From contig CAMPGR010000010.1 of assembly GCA_946885605.1 (NCBI GenBank), positions 1 to 50,793 on the forward strand: a stretch of 50,793 nucleotides of DNA. Direction: 5' to 3'. The position numbers and the translations under genes were made by a program. The notes beneath the pieces were generated by a model, which searched no databases, had not been told where the DNA came from, and saw nothing but the letters and a program-made list of their open reading frames with translations. This stretch comes from an uncultured Pseudomonadota bacterium (lineage in GTDB: Bacteria; Pseudomonadota; Gammaproteobacteria; Burkholderiales; SG8-41). Positions 41,854 through 50,230 of this stretch are shown here, piece by piece (position 1 is the stretch's first letter; every line of letters starts with the position of its first letter).

Positions 41854-42906
41854 TCAGACGTGGTATTTGCCATGCACGGCGCGGCTCGACTCATTCCACC
41901 CGTGGCAGACCGCGGTGATCGGTCCCATGCCGCCTGCGACGATGAGATGCAGGCGTGCACAGTCTTTCACCGCTTTCACCATTGCGTTGTCATCGTCGGG
42001 ATCGAGCCCCATCGCCCGCGCGCGCTCGGGCCGCCAGTTGCCGCCGCGCTTGAGGTTGCCTTGCGGCCGCGCTGCGAGCTCGGCGAGCCGCTTCACCACA
42101 TCGGCGCGGCTCATCCCCGCTCGCGCACAAAGCTGCGCGTGCTGTGGACTCATCGCCACCACCATGTCGGACGTGAACCACATGTTCCACGAACCGGGTG
42201 CCGTCATGGCGTCCCCGATCCCGGCGAGAAGGCGGTCCGGCTCGGTGCTGACATCGTCAAAATGAAGCCGCGGGCTTTCCACCATCGCGCAGGTGATGAC
42301 ATCGTCGTCCGGCGCGTAGCCTCGCGAGACGGCGAGGCTCTCCCATGGCGTGCGCGGTGCGTGCTCCGTAAGACAGGCGGTGTAGCGGATGGGAGAGGAA
42401 AAGACCGTCGCCGAAGCGGCGCCAGCAATTCCGCCGCCCAGGTTGAGCAGCATGAGCCGGATCGCGCGGCCTATCGTGGCGTTGGCCCGGAAACCGGGCC
42501 CGAAGCAGCCGGCGCCGCCGTGCAAGCCGATCTTTTGCGCATAGGGCCCGTTAACGATCATGAGGGGCGCCACGCCGTGCATCGTGCACTGCACGCCGCC
42601 CATGTTGAACTCTTCGCGCGTAATGAGTTCCAGCCCGCCTAGCACGACCGGCAGGTATTCCGGCTTGCATCCGGCCATGACGGCATGAACCGCCACGGTC
42701 CGCACGGTGGCGGGCTCGCTCGCCGGGGGAACGTGGGCCACAAGATCCGAGGGGTCGCGGCGCGTGCCTTGCAACATCGACTGCACGCGCTTCTCGGTCG
42801 GCGTCACGACCGGAAACCCGTCCGACCACTCCTTTTCGAGAAAAAACTCGAATTCGTCTATTGTCGCGCTCAAGTTGCGCTCCGGCGCTGTTGTTGTTTC
42901 AGACAA
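41854..42906 (-). CDS. UGSC-partner family protein
   Basis: A 350-residue soluble protein directly upstream of the UGSC selenoprotein. It matches the orphan protein at 4228-5247 along its length: EWSDG..PVVTPTEKR (about 26-40), AGC-P-Y-P (78-86), GCFGPGFRANATIGRA (133-148) with NLGGG (155-159), and MSPQHA. The conserved C and G-rich core suggests a ligand- or cofactor-binding site, not yet defined. Its start overlaps the end of the isochorismatase-fold gene by eight bases, and the UGSC gene follows after 37 bases, so all three are translated from one message. Probably forms a complex with the selenoprotein. Confidence 0.8.
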   Translation of the reverse strand: MSETTTAPERNLSATIDEFEFFLEKEWSDGFPVVTPTEKRVQSMLQGTRRDPSDLVAHVPPASEPATVRTVAVHAVMAGCKPEYLPVVLGGLELITREEFNMGGVQCTMHGVAPLMIVNGPYAQKIGLHGGAGCFGPGFRANATIGRAIRLMLLNLGGGIAGAASATVFSSPIRYTACLTEHAPRTPWESLAVSRGYAPDDDVITCAMVESPRLHFDDVSTEPDRLLAGIGDAMTAPGSWNMWFTSDMVVAMSPQHAQLCARAGMSRADVVKRLAELAARPQGNLKRGGNWRPERARAMGLDPDDDNAMVKAVKDCARLHLIVAGGMGPITAVCHGWNESSRAVHGKYHV

Positions 42907-43483
42907 ACTGCACTTCTCGCGAATTGGTGATCACCGCGATGCGCTGCATCTGCTCGATCACGGCGTCGTGCTGCGCTTCGGTGAGAGCGCAGCAGCAGTC
43001 CTCCAGCACCACCACCTCGTAGTCGCGGTCGTGCCCTTCCTTCGCCGCCGAGAGCACCGCGCCGCTCGTCGAAACGCCCGAGATATAGATGCGGCGCGCG
43101 CCGTTCGCCCCGAGTATCGCTTCCAGACTCGTCGCGTAGAACGGGCTCACCCGATGCTTCACGATGTCATAGTCGCCGGGCTGCGGCTTCAAGGCGGGGT
43201 GCACCTCCGTTCCCCACGTGCCGAGCTTGAACAGCCCCGCCTTTTTTGCGCCCTGGAATAGGCGGGAAGTGGGCGGGCACTCGCGATAGTCCTGCGAGAA
43301 CCCCACGCGCACGTAACCGATCCCCAGGGCCACTGCGCGCGCCTTGCGCAGCGCCTCGGCGGTGTTGGCGATGGTGTTGCGTTTCGCGAGGATCGGGCCA
43401 TAGCCGGTCTTCCCATTGGGTCCGTCCTCGTGAACGAGATCGTTGATCATGTCGAGCACGAGATACATCGCAGCGGTCGTCAT
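42899..43483 (-). CDS. Isochorismatase-fold protein lacking the catalytic cysteine
   Basis: A 194-residue protein with GAGGAG before ATG 43483. The first catalytic aspartate (LVLDMINDLV, D11) and the lysine (DIVKHRVSPF, K109) are present, but the cysteine that should follow in GVSTSG-C-V is alanine 142 (GVSTSGAVL). Three cysteines follow in LEDCCCAL (about 163-165), not in the nucleophile position. So ordinary cysteine-hydrolase chemistry is unlikely. It lies between the dehydratase and the UGSC-partner genes and overlaps the latter by eight bases. Possibly a non-catalytic subunit or a redox or binding variant. Confidence 0.78.
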   Translation of the reverse strand: MTTAAMYLVLDMINDLVHEDGPNGKTGYGPILAKRNTIANTAEALRKARAVALGIGYVRVGFSQDYRECPPTSRLFQGAKKAGLFKLGTWGTEVHPALKPQPGDYDIVKHRVSPFYATSLEAILGANGARRIYISGVSTSGAVLSAAKEGHDRDYEVVVLEDCCCALTEAQHDAVIEQMQRIAVITNSREVQFV

Positions 43484-43518
43484 GAAGAAATCTCCTCTCT
43501 GCCGAATGGCCCCGCAGT

Positions 43519-44721
43519 CTAGCGCACCGGCGGCAGGTCGAGGTCGACCACGGTGCCGTCGATCGGAATGCGCGTCGTGATGTCGCGCGCGGGCAGCATC
43601 ACCGTCGCGAAGCCGGGGGAGGTGAGCTCGTCGCGCTGGTTCACGCCCTTCATCTCGATATCGACCAGCGCACAGCGGTCCTTCACGTACTTCTTCACGA
43701 TGGTGCCGCTGATGAAGGTCGTGTCGCCCTGGCAGTTGAACATGCGCGCTTCCATGCGCAGGCGCTTCAGCACCGCGTCGTCGCCCATCCAGTTGGTGAT
43801 GGCGGTGGCGAACCAGCAGGCGCGCTGCGGCAGGTAATCGTACATCCCGGGCACGCCGACTTCCTTCGCGAAGTCCTCGCGATGGTGCCCGATGCCCGTG
43901 TACTCGATGCCGCCGCCTGCCTGTTTGTTGCGGATGTAGTGCTTCGGATGTTTCGCGGCGTGGCGGAGCAGGGCGCCGTGCGCCGCGCCGCGTCCGGAAG
44001 CGATGACGAAGGCCATCGTGTCCGACATCGATAGCGGGCCGCGCGCGATCTCGTCGATCCTGTCGCCGACGTTGACGTCGTCCCAGTAGCGGGTTTCCGC
44101 GCCCCGGATCCGCGTGGGTTCGGTCAGCACCATCTCGTCGATGCGCGCGCGCTCTTCCGGCGTGTAGACGTGCGTCTTGATTTCCTTGTACTTGCCTTTT
44201 TCGCGCGAAGCCTTGCGCTCGTGCCGGGCGGTGAGCCCGAGCGCGCGGCACAGCACCTCGTCGCGCTGGTTGGTGTAGGTCGACTCCAGATACTGCATCG
44301 CCATGCGGCCCGAGAACTTCGAGGGCTTCTCCCTCACGTCGATCACACGGTTCCAGATGTTGACACGATCGCCGGGGCGGGCGTTGCGGTAGAACTCGCA
44401 GTCGATCGCCACGCCGAAGCCGTGCACGCCCGGCAGGCCCCAGTACGAGCGTCCCGGCCAGTGATGCGTCCACGGAAAGCAGGGATGCGCGATGAGGCCG
44501 CCGAAGCGCGTCCAGCGCGCGTACTCCTGGTCGCGGTAGAGCGGGTTCAGGTCACCGATGCCGTTGCCGAAAATAATGATCGAATCGACGCTCGCATCCC
44601 GCAGGTACTGCTCGGGGCGCAGCTTGCAGCCGATGAGTGCGCGTGCGGCAGCAAGCGTTTCATCGGTGATTTTGCCTTCCGGCGCCTCGTCGGTGATGCC
44701 GAGGTCCGCGCGTTTGTTCAT
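43519..44721 (-). CDS. Double-hotdog MaoC-like acyl-CoA dehydratase
   Basis: A 400-residue protein with two hotdog domains. The first (about 20-180) has FGNGIGDLNPLYRDQEYARW and GGLIAHPCF, the FAS1-like/MaoC N-terminal dehydratase motif with aspartate and histidine. The second (about 200-395) has DTMAFVIASGRGAAHGALLRH and RACWFATAITNWMGDDAVL, the partner domain. The AAGGAG site precedes ATG 44721. Expected reaction: reversible hydration of an enoyl-CoA. In this operon it probably acts on the CoA thioester made by the ligase pair. A repeat hairpin lies between it and the upstream gene. Confidence 0.8.
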   Translation of the reverse strand: MNKRADLGITDEAPEGKITDETLAAARALIGCKLRPEQYLRDASVDSIIIFGNGIGDLNPLYRDQEYARWTRFGGLIAHPCFPWTHHWPGRSYWGLPGVHGFGVAIDCEFYRNARPGDRVNIWNRVIDVREKPSKFSGRMAMQYLESTYTNQRDEVLCRALGLTARHERKASREKGKYKEIKTHVYTPEERARIDEMVLTEPTRIRGAETRYWDDVNVGDRIDEIARGPLSMSDTMAFVIASGRGAAHGALLRHAAKHPKHYIRNKQAGGGIEYTGIGHHREDFAKEVGVPGMYDYLPQRACWFATAITNWMGDDAVLKRLRMEARMFNCQGDTTFISGTIVKKYVKDRCALVDIEMKGVNQRDELTSPGFATVMLPARDITTRIPIDGTVVDLDLPPVR

Positions 44722-44748
44722 GATAGTCTCCTTGAGTCGGTTTTCCGG

Positions 44749-44768
44749 ATCCCGGCCTGCGCCGGGAT
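44749..44768. repeat. Dispersed palindromic repeat (REP-like)
   Basis: ATCCCGGC (44749-44756) pairs with GCCGGGAT (44761-44768) around a CTGC loop, flanked by TTTTCCGG and GACGAAGGC. Its CCCGGCCTGCGCCGGG core is, as I recall, a very common intergenic repeat in betaproteobacteria. It sits inside the operon between two genes and could moderate transcription or mRNA decay. Confidence 0.55.
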
Positions 44769-44822
44769 GACGAAGGCCTAAATGCCGTTCCTCGATGGTT
44801 CGACAACCCGCTTCATGCGATT

Positions 44823-45953
44823 TCAGACAAGCGCTTCGCTGTCGGTGTACTTGCGTAGCTTCTCCGGGGAGAGCGTCACGCCCATCCCTGCCCCTTCGGG
44901 GAGCGAGACGGTGCCGTCCTTGTTCATCGCGAGCGGCGGGTCGCATACGTCGTCCGTAAGGCGCTCGAGCGGCGAACCGTAGCCGAGGACGCCGTGCACG
45001 CAGGGCAGTGCGGCCGCGAAATGGAGAATTGCCGCCGTGCCGGGGGAGAGCGGATGCTTGCTCCCCATCAGCACGCCCATGCCCGCCGCTTCGGCCATCT
45101 CCGCCATCCTGCGGCTCAGGAAAAGCCCGCCGTTCTTCACCGGCTTGACACAGATCGTGTCCGCGGCGCCGGCGCGGGCGATATTCGCTACGTCCTGCGG
45201 CGTCCACGCGCTCTCGTCGGCGGTAATCGGCGTATCGAGCGCGATGCGCACTTCCTTCATGCCCTGCAGGTCCCACCACGGCACCGGCTGCTCGATCGCC
45301 TCGATGCCGTAGCGTTCCATCTTGCGGAGCGTCGGGATCGCGACCTCCACGTTGTAGGCGCCGTTGACATCGATTTCGAGCGCGTAGTCCGATCCGACGG
45401 CATCGCGCACCGCCGCCACGCGCTCGATGTCTTCCCTGACATCGAAACCGACCTTGATGGTGAGCATTGCGTAGCCCTGCGACTTCAATCGCACCGCGTC
45501 CTCCGCCATTTCCTTCGGCGTCTTCACGCCGAGGCTGCGGCTCACCTTGAACTCGGTTCGATGCACGCCGCCGAGCAGCTTCGCGACCGGGCGGTTCACC
45601 GCCTTGCCCATGATGTCGTAGAGCGCCGTGTCGATGGCGGCCTTGGCGCAGAGAAACCCCGTGCGGCCCTGATTGAAGTTCTCGAGGCGGTCGATGACGA
45701 GACCGATGTCGAAGGGGTCCATGCCGACGAGCATCGGCGCGAAATATTTCTGGATCGTGATGTAGATCGCTTCCTGGGTTTCGCCGCCGCGCTCGATCAG
45801 CGTCACGCCGGTCTCGCCGACGCCCGTGATGCCTTCGTCGGTTTCGACGAGCACGATGATCTGCTTCTTGTGCCGCGTCTCGCCGGGCGCCATGCGGTAC
45901 GGATTCCGATAGGGAATCGTCACGCGGTGGCATTGCACCTTGCTGATCTTCAT
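44823..45953 (-). CDS. Mandelate racemase/muconate-lactonizing enzyme family protein
   Basis: A 376-residue enolase-superfamily enzyme. Metal ligands D195 (EIDVNG), E221 (EQPVP) and D246 (ADES); catalytic lysines K167 (TIKVGF) and K270 (CVKPVK) on opposite faces, the muconate-lactonizing-subgroup arrangement. The N-terminal capping domain covers residues about 1-125. Such enzymes abstract a proton next to a carboxylate to racemise, dehydrate or cycloisomerise. Substrate unknown; operon context with a Bug receptor and CoA ligase suggests a small organic acid. ATG 45953. Confidence 0.88.
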   Translation of the reverse strand: MKISKVQCHRVTIPYRNPYRMAPGETRHKKQIIVLVETDEGITGVGETGVTLIERGGETQEAIYITIQKYFAPMLVGMDPFDIGLVIDRLENFNQGRTGFLCAKAAIDTALYDIMGKAVNRPVAKLLGGVHRTEFKVSRSLGVKTPKEMAEDAVRLKSQGYAMLTIKVGFDVREDIERVAAVRDAVGSDYALEIDVNGAYNVEVAIPTLRKMERYGIEAIEQPVPWWDLQGMKEVRIALDTPITADESAWTPQDVANIARAGAADTICVKPVKNGGLFLSRRMAEMAEAAGMGVLMGSKHPLSPGTAAILHFAAALPCVHGVLGYGSPLERLTDDVCDPPLAMNKDGTVSLPEGAGMGVTLSPEKLRKYTDSEALV

Positions 45954-45975
45954 GTCGTCGACCCCTGCCGTGTCA

Positions 45976-46947
45976 TTACGGTTGCACGCCGGCCGCCTTG
46001 ATCACCTTCGACCACTTGGCGATTTCCGAGATGAGATACTTGCGGAACTCGTCCGCCGTGCCGCCTTCGACTTCCGCACCCTGCTTGGTGATCGCGCCGG
46101 CAACGTCGGGCATGCGCAGCACTTCGTTGATCTGGCTGTTCAACTTCACGAGGATGGGCTTCGGTGTTGCGGCCGGCGCAAGCGCGCCGTACCAATTCTT
46201 CGCCTCGTAGCCGGGCACGCCCGCCTCGGCGATAGTCGGCACCTCGGGGAGCACCGGGGAGCGTTTGGCCGAAGTGACGCCAAGTCCCTTGATGCGGCCC
46301 GCCTTGAGGTGGCCGAGCGAAGCCGGAACGGAGGCTACGGTAATCTGGATCTGTCCGCCGAGGAGCGCATTCAGGTTAGGTCCGCCGCCCTTGTAGGGCA
46401 CGTGCGTCACATCCATTCCCGCCATGCTCGTGAAAAGCTCGCCCGCAAGATGGGTGATGCTGCCGGATCCTGCCGAGCCCATGGTGAGCTTTCCAGGGTT
46501 CGCCTTCGCGAGCGCGATCAACTCTTTCACGCTCTTCGCCTGCACCGAAGGATGCGCGAGCAGCACGTTCGGATTCGACGCGAGCATGGTGATGGGCGCG
46601 AACGAGTCTACGGGATGAAACTTGAGATTCTTGTAGAGCCCGGCGCTCGTTGCGTAGCTCGCGGAAACAACCATGAGCGTGTGTCCGTCTGGCGTCGCGC
46701 TCGCCGTAATCTCGGAGCCGATCGTGCTGCCGGCGCCCGGACGGTTGTCGACGACGACCGGCTGTCCCCACGTATCGGAGAGCTTCTGGCCGACGATTCG
46801 CGCGAAGATGTCCGCCGCGCCTGCCGGCGGAAAGCCGACGATGATGCGGATCGGCTTGCTGGGATAGGCGGTCTCGGCCGCTGTGGCGGCCTGCGCGCCC
46901 ATCGTGGCACCCCATGCCGCAAGCATGAGAGAGAGTTTCAGCTTCAT
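45976..46947 (-). CDS. Bug/TctC-type tricarboxylate-binding receptor
   Basis: A 323-residue periplasmic solute receptor with GAGGAGG upstream of ATG 46947. Signal peptide about residues 1-24 (LAAWGATMGAQAATAA), then YPSKPIRIIVGFPPAGAADIFAR, the Bug family start, and NRPGAGSTIGSEITA, GSAGSGSITHLAGELF at the ligand site. Bug proteins bind carboxylates for TctAB-type transporters or sense them; no tctAB genes are in the window. It lies 35 bases after the sucD-like gene, so its substrate is likely the acid that the operon degrades. Confidence 0.9.
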   Translation of the reverse strand: MKLKLSLMLAAWGATMGAQAATAAETAYPSKPIRIIVGFPPAGAADIFARIVGQKLSDTWGQPVVVDNRPGAGSTIGSEITASATPDGHTLMVVSASYATSAGLYKNLKFHPVDSFAPITMLASNPNVLLAHPSVQAKSVKELIALAKANPGKLTMGSAGSGSITHLAGELFTSMAGMDVTHVPYKGGGPNLNALLGGQIQITVASVPASLGHLKAGRIKGLGVTSAKRSPVLPEVPTIAEAGVPGYEAKNWYGALAPAATPKPILVKLNSQINEVLRMPDVAGAITKQGAEVEGGTADEFRKYLISEIAKWSKVIKAAGVQP

Positions 46948-46982
46948 CGTCAATATCCTCCTCGGTATGGTTTCGAGTGAGC

Positions 46983-47885
46983 CTACGCCGCAACGTCCTG
47001 CGCGGGCGCCGCGGCGGCGGAAAGCGCGTTCTGCATGGTCGGCACGACGCCGGACAGGCCGTCGGCCACATGAACGCCGGCTCCGCGCAGCATCGCGAGC
47101 TTCGCTGCGTGGCTTTCCGCTTTCGAGCCGATGAGCGCCGCGGCGTGGCCCATTTTCTTGCCAGGCGGAGCCGTGTAGCCGACGATCAACGCGGCCACCG
47201 GTTTGGCATCGCCGCGCGCGGCATATTCGGCGACGAAGCTCTCCTCCGTGCCGCCGATCTCGCCGAGGTACAGCACCGCGTGCGTGTCCGGATCGCCATG
47301 GAAAAGCTCGAGCGCCTCCGCGGCGGTCGTGCCCTTCACCGGATCGCCGCCGATGCCGACCACCGTGGACTGCCCGATGCCGGCGAGCGTGAGCCGCTTG
47401 CAGCACTCGTACGACAGCGACCCGCTGCGCGAGATGACGCCGACGTTGCCTTCCCGATAGCAGAACGAGGGCATGAAGCCTAACTTCGCCTTGCCCGGCG
47501 AGATGAGCCCCGGCGTGTTGGGCCCGACGAAGTGCGCGCCATGCGCTTTCGCCGCAGCGCGGATGTCGATCGCATCCTGCACCGGCAGCTCGTCTGCGGT
47601 CGCGACAACCAGGCGGCAGCCCGATTCGATGGCCTCGAGCGTCGCGCCGAGAACCGCCGCGGGCGGGACGAATACGATGGCCGTATCCGCGCCCGTCGCA
47701 GCACGCGCGTCGCGGACGCTGCCGAAGACGGGCACGTCGCCCACGCGCGTGCCGTCGCGTCCCGGCGAGACCCCGGCAACCATCTGCGTCCCGTACTTGC
47801 GGGCGTCCTCAACGAAGAAAGTCCCCATCTGACCCGTTATGCCCTGGATCAGCACCCGGTTGCTGCGATCGAGCAGTATGCTCAT
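46983..47885 (-). CDS. CoA ligase alpha subunit (SucD-like)
   Basis: A 300-residue alpha subunit of an ADP-forming acyl-CoA ligase (succinyl-/malate-CoA ligase family). CoA-binding Rossmann part: GITGQMGTFFVEDARKYGT near residue 15. The phosphohistidine is H247 in KKMGHAAALIG, corresponding to H246 of E. coli SucD. The TCA-cycle enzyme carries GHAGAI at this place, so substitutions suggest a different acid substrate. Its start overlaps the stop of the beta-subunit gene (ATGA). Activates a dicarboxylic or hydroxy acid to its CoA ester. Confidence 0.85.
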   Translation of the reverse strand: MSILLDRSNRVLIQGITGQMGTFFVEDARKYGTQMVAGVSPGRDGTRVGDVPVFGSVRDARAATGADTAIVFVPPAAVLGATLEAIESGCRLVVATADELPVQDAIDIRAAAKAHGAHFVGPNTPGLISPGKAKLGFMPSFCYREGNVGVISRSGSLSYECCKRLTLAGIGQSTVVGIGGDPVKGTTAAEALELFHGDPDTHAVLYLGEIGGTEESFVAEYAARGDAKPVAALIVGYTAPPGKKMGHAAALIGSKAESHAAKLAMLRGAGVHVADGLSGVVPTMQNALSAAAAPAQDVAA

Positions 47886-49021
47886 TGCGCTCCTTTCGCG
47901 AGACTGACCGCTTCGGCGACGGCCTCCTCCAGCGTGGGATGATTGCGCGCGCCGAACTCACTGAAAATCCCAGGCACCTGATCGACATTGGTCCCGTCCA
48001 GCCGGAACACCACAGGCTTGCGGCTCCTGCGCTCCGCCATGATCTCTTTCATCGCGTTCGCTACGCGCTGCATTTGCGTGCCGCCGCCGAATACGCTCAC
48101 CAGTATGACTTTCACTCTCGGATTGGCGTCGAGCATGGCGAACGCGGGGCGGTAGCCGCGCGTCGAGGTGGGGCCGGGACTGCAGTCGAGAAAGCACGCC
48201 GGCCGGCCGCCGTGCTCGTCGATCATGTCCATCGCGGCCATCGTCATGCCGGCGCCGCCGGAGATGAGCGCGATGTCGCCATCGAGCGGCACGTACATGT
48301 GCTGCATGTTGAGGCAATCACGCAGAAGGCGGTCGGCGCGCCGCTTGTTCTCTTCGAGAGCGTTCGCGATCTCGCGATTGCGGAACGCCGCCCATTCGTC
48401 GCGCACCACCTTGGCGTCGGCCGCGACGACGTCGCCGTCCGCGAGCCGCACGAGGGGATTGATCTCGATCGTCGTGCAGTCGTGGAGCGCGGCGGCGCGG
48501 ATGAGGCGTTGAGCGAGCGCGATCACTTTTTCGCGCAGCGCGTAATCCGCTTCGTGCGCCGCGAGCACGGCGCGCAGCTCGTGCGTGCGGAAACGATGAG
48601 CGGCGCCGACCGGGTAGCGCGCAGGTGGCGCGCCGTCCTCGATGTCGACACCGCCCTGGGGCCCATACATCACCACGTAGCCGTCGGCGCGACCGTCCAC
48701 GGTCACCGAAAGATAGAGCTCGCGGTCGATCGCAAGCCACGGCTCGATGAAAAGCGCTTCCGGCTTCTCGCCGCCGAAGTCCATCGCGAAGAGCCGCTCC
48801 ATCGCCGCGGCGAGCGCCGCCGCATCCTCGACCTTCACCACGCCGCCCTGCTTGCCGCGCCCACCGCTGCGGACCTGAGCCTTCACGGCGACGGGGTACT
48901 GCGCGACCTTCGCCGGCGCCCCGGATACGCTGCGCTTCTCGCGGCGAACGACGATGCCCCGCGGCACCGGCACGCGCACCGAGTCGAGGAGCTTTTTCGC
49001 TTCGTGCTCGAGCATCATCAT
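47882..49021 (-). CDS. CoA ligase beta subunit (SucC-like, ATP-grasp)
   Basis: A 379-residue beta subunit with the ATP-grasp opening EHEAKKLLDSVRVPVPRGIVV, PVAVKAQVRSGGRGKQGGV (about 45-63) and the metal/nucleotide block CTTIEINPLVRLADGDVVAADAKV near 190. The C-terminal half has the ligase domain with SVFGGGTQMQRVANAM. Shorter identity to SucC than expected for the housekeeping enzyme, as for malate-CoA ligase-type relatives. First gene of the operon; three in-frame ATGs (49021, 49018, 49015) are possible starts. Promoter TTGTTC-17-TATAGT upstream. Confidence 0.83.
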   Translation of the reverse strand: MMMLEHEAKKLLDSVRVPVPRGIVVRREKRSVSGAPAKVAQYPVAVKAQVRSGGRGKQGGVVKVEDAAALAAAMERLFAMDFGGEKPEALFIEPWLAIDRELYLSVTVDGRADGYVVMYGPQGGVDIEDGAPPARYPVGAAHRFRTHELRAVLAAHEADYALREKVIALAQRLIRAAALHDCTTIEINPLVRLADGDVVAADAKVVRDEWAAFRNREIANALEENKRRADRLLRDCLNMQHMYVPLDGDIALISGGAGMTMAAMDMIDEHGGRPACFLDCSPGPTSTRGYRPAFAMLDANPRVKVILVSVFGGGTQMQRVANAMKEIMAERRSRKPVVFRLDGTNVDQVPGIFSEFGARNHPTLEEAVAEAVSLAKGAQ

Positions 49022-49060
49022 GGGGGAATCTGTCTCCTGCAGTGGGCCGATTGCACAGCG

Positions 49061-49089
49061 ACTATACGCGAGCGCGATTATGCGAACAA
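49061..49089 (-). promoter_or_regulatory. Promoter of the UGSC operon
   Basis: On the minus strand TTGTTC (49089-49084), exactly 17 bases and TATAGT (49066-49061) fit a sigma-70 promoter, giving a start near 49054, about 33 bases before the ligase beta gene. An AAGTT-N10-AACTT inverted repeat at 49098-49117 lies upstream, in the divergent LysR promoter, a possible LysR site shared by both. Confidence 0.55.
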
Positions 49090-49134
49090 ACAATGTAAAG
49101 TTATACTAATCCAACTTATGCTTATGGGCGCCCC

Positions 49135-50076
49135 GTGACGCTGCAGCAGCTGCGCTACCTCACCGAAGTGGCGCGGCGCGGGCTCAACATTTCGCGCACG
49201 GCGGAGGCCTTGCACATCTCGCAGCCGGGGTTGAGCCGGCAGCTGCAGCTGCTCGAGACCGAGCTCGGGGTCGAGCTCTTCGTGCGCAACAGCAAACGGC
49301 TGGTGCGCCTGAGCGACGCGGGCGCGAAGATCGTCGCCATGGCGGAGCGCGTGCTGAGGGAAGCGCGCAACATCACCGAAGCGGCGCGCGAATCCGCGGA
49401 CGAGTCGAGCGGCGTCCTCACCATCGCGACGACGCATACCCAGGCCCGCTATGCGCTTCCCGCGGTGATCCGGCGCTTCTCCAAGGAGTTTCCCGGCGTG
49501 CGCCTCAATCTGCGCCAGGGAACGCCGGCGGAAGTGTCCCAGCTCGTGCTCTCCGGCAATGCGGACATTTCGATCGCCGCCGAAACGGTGGACCCGGTGC
49601 CGGGAATGGTGATGCTCGCGTGTTACGAGTTGCCGCGCGTGGTGCTGACGCCCGCGGGGCATCCGCTGCTCCGGGTGAAGAAGCTCACGCTGCAAAAGCT
49701 CGCCGAGTATCCGCTGATTACCTACGACTTCTCCTTCATCGCGCGCTCGCGCATCGTGCGCGCGTTCGAGGCGCAGGGCCTTGCGCCGAACGTCGTGCTG
49801 AACGCGATCGATGCCGATGTCATCAAGACTTACGTCGAGTTCGGGCTCGGCATCGCGGTCCTGCCGCGCATGGCCTTCGACGCGAGGCGCGACCGGGCGC
49901 TGCGCGCGATCGACGCGAGCCACCTCTTCGAGCCGAACACCATACACATCGGCATCCGCCAGAACCACTATCTGCGCGGCTACACCTATGCCTTCATCGA
50001 GATGTTCGCCGGCCACCTTACGCGCGAGCGCGTGGAGCAGGCGATTCGAAACGCGGCCTCGCGAACGGTGGCGTAA
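49135..50076 (+). CDS. CysB-like LysR-type regulator
   Basis: A 313-residue regulator with the CysB/Cbl DNA-binding domain MTLQQLRYLTEVARRGLNIS and SQPGLSRQLQLLE as recognition region; the effector domain has RQNHYLRGYTYAFIEMFA, typical of CysB-type proteins. GTG 49135 is the start. A TATACT lies about 28 bases upstream on the plus strand. Divergent from the UGSC operon and next to a second Bug receptor, so probably the operon's regulator with an organic acid or its derivative as effector. Confidence 0.87.
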   Translation: MTLQQLRYLTEVARRGLNISRTAEALHISQPGLSRQLQLLETELGVELFVRNSKRLVRLSDAGAKIVAMAERVLREARNITEAARESADESSGVLTIATTHTQARYALPAVIRRFSKEFPGVRLNLRQGTPAEVSQLVLSGNADISIAAETVDPVPGMVMLACYELPRVVLTPAGHPLLRVKKLTLQKLAEYPLITYDFSFIARSRIVRAFEAQGLAPNVVLNAIDADVIKTYVEFGLGIAVLPRMAFDARRDRALRAIDASHLFEPNTIHIGIRQNHYLRGYTYAFIEMFAGHLTRERVEQAIRNAASRTVA

Positions 50077-50230
50077 GCTGCCGTTCCATTACCTTCCCGC
50101 ATAGCCCGATAAGCAAATGTTCTTTGCCGGCCGCATGCGGGCTGATTTAGCATCGGCCAGCGCGTGTGCGTGCATTCGTCGTTCCGGCGCTGCAGCGCGG
50201 GCCCAAGCTCACCATGCTCTGAGGAGGATT

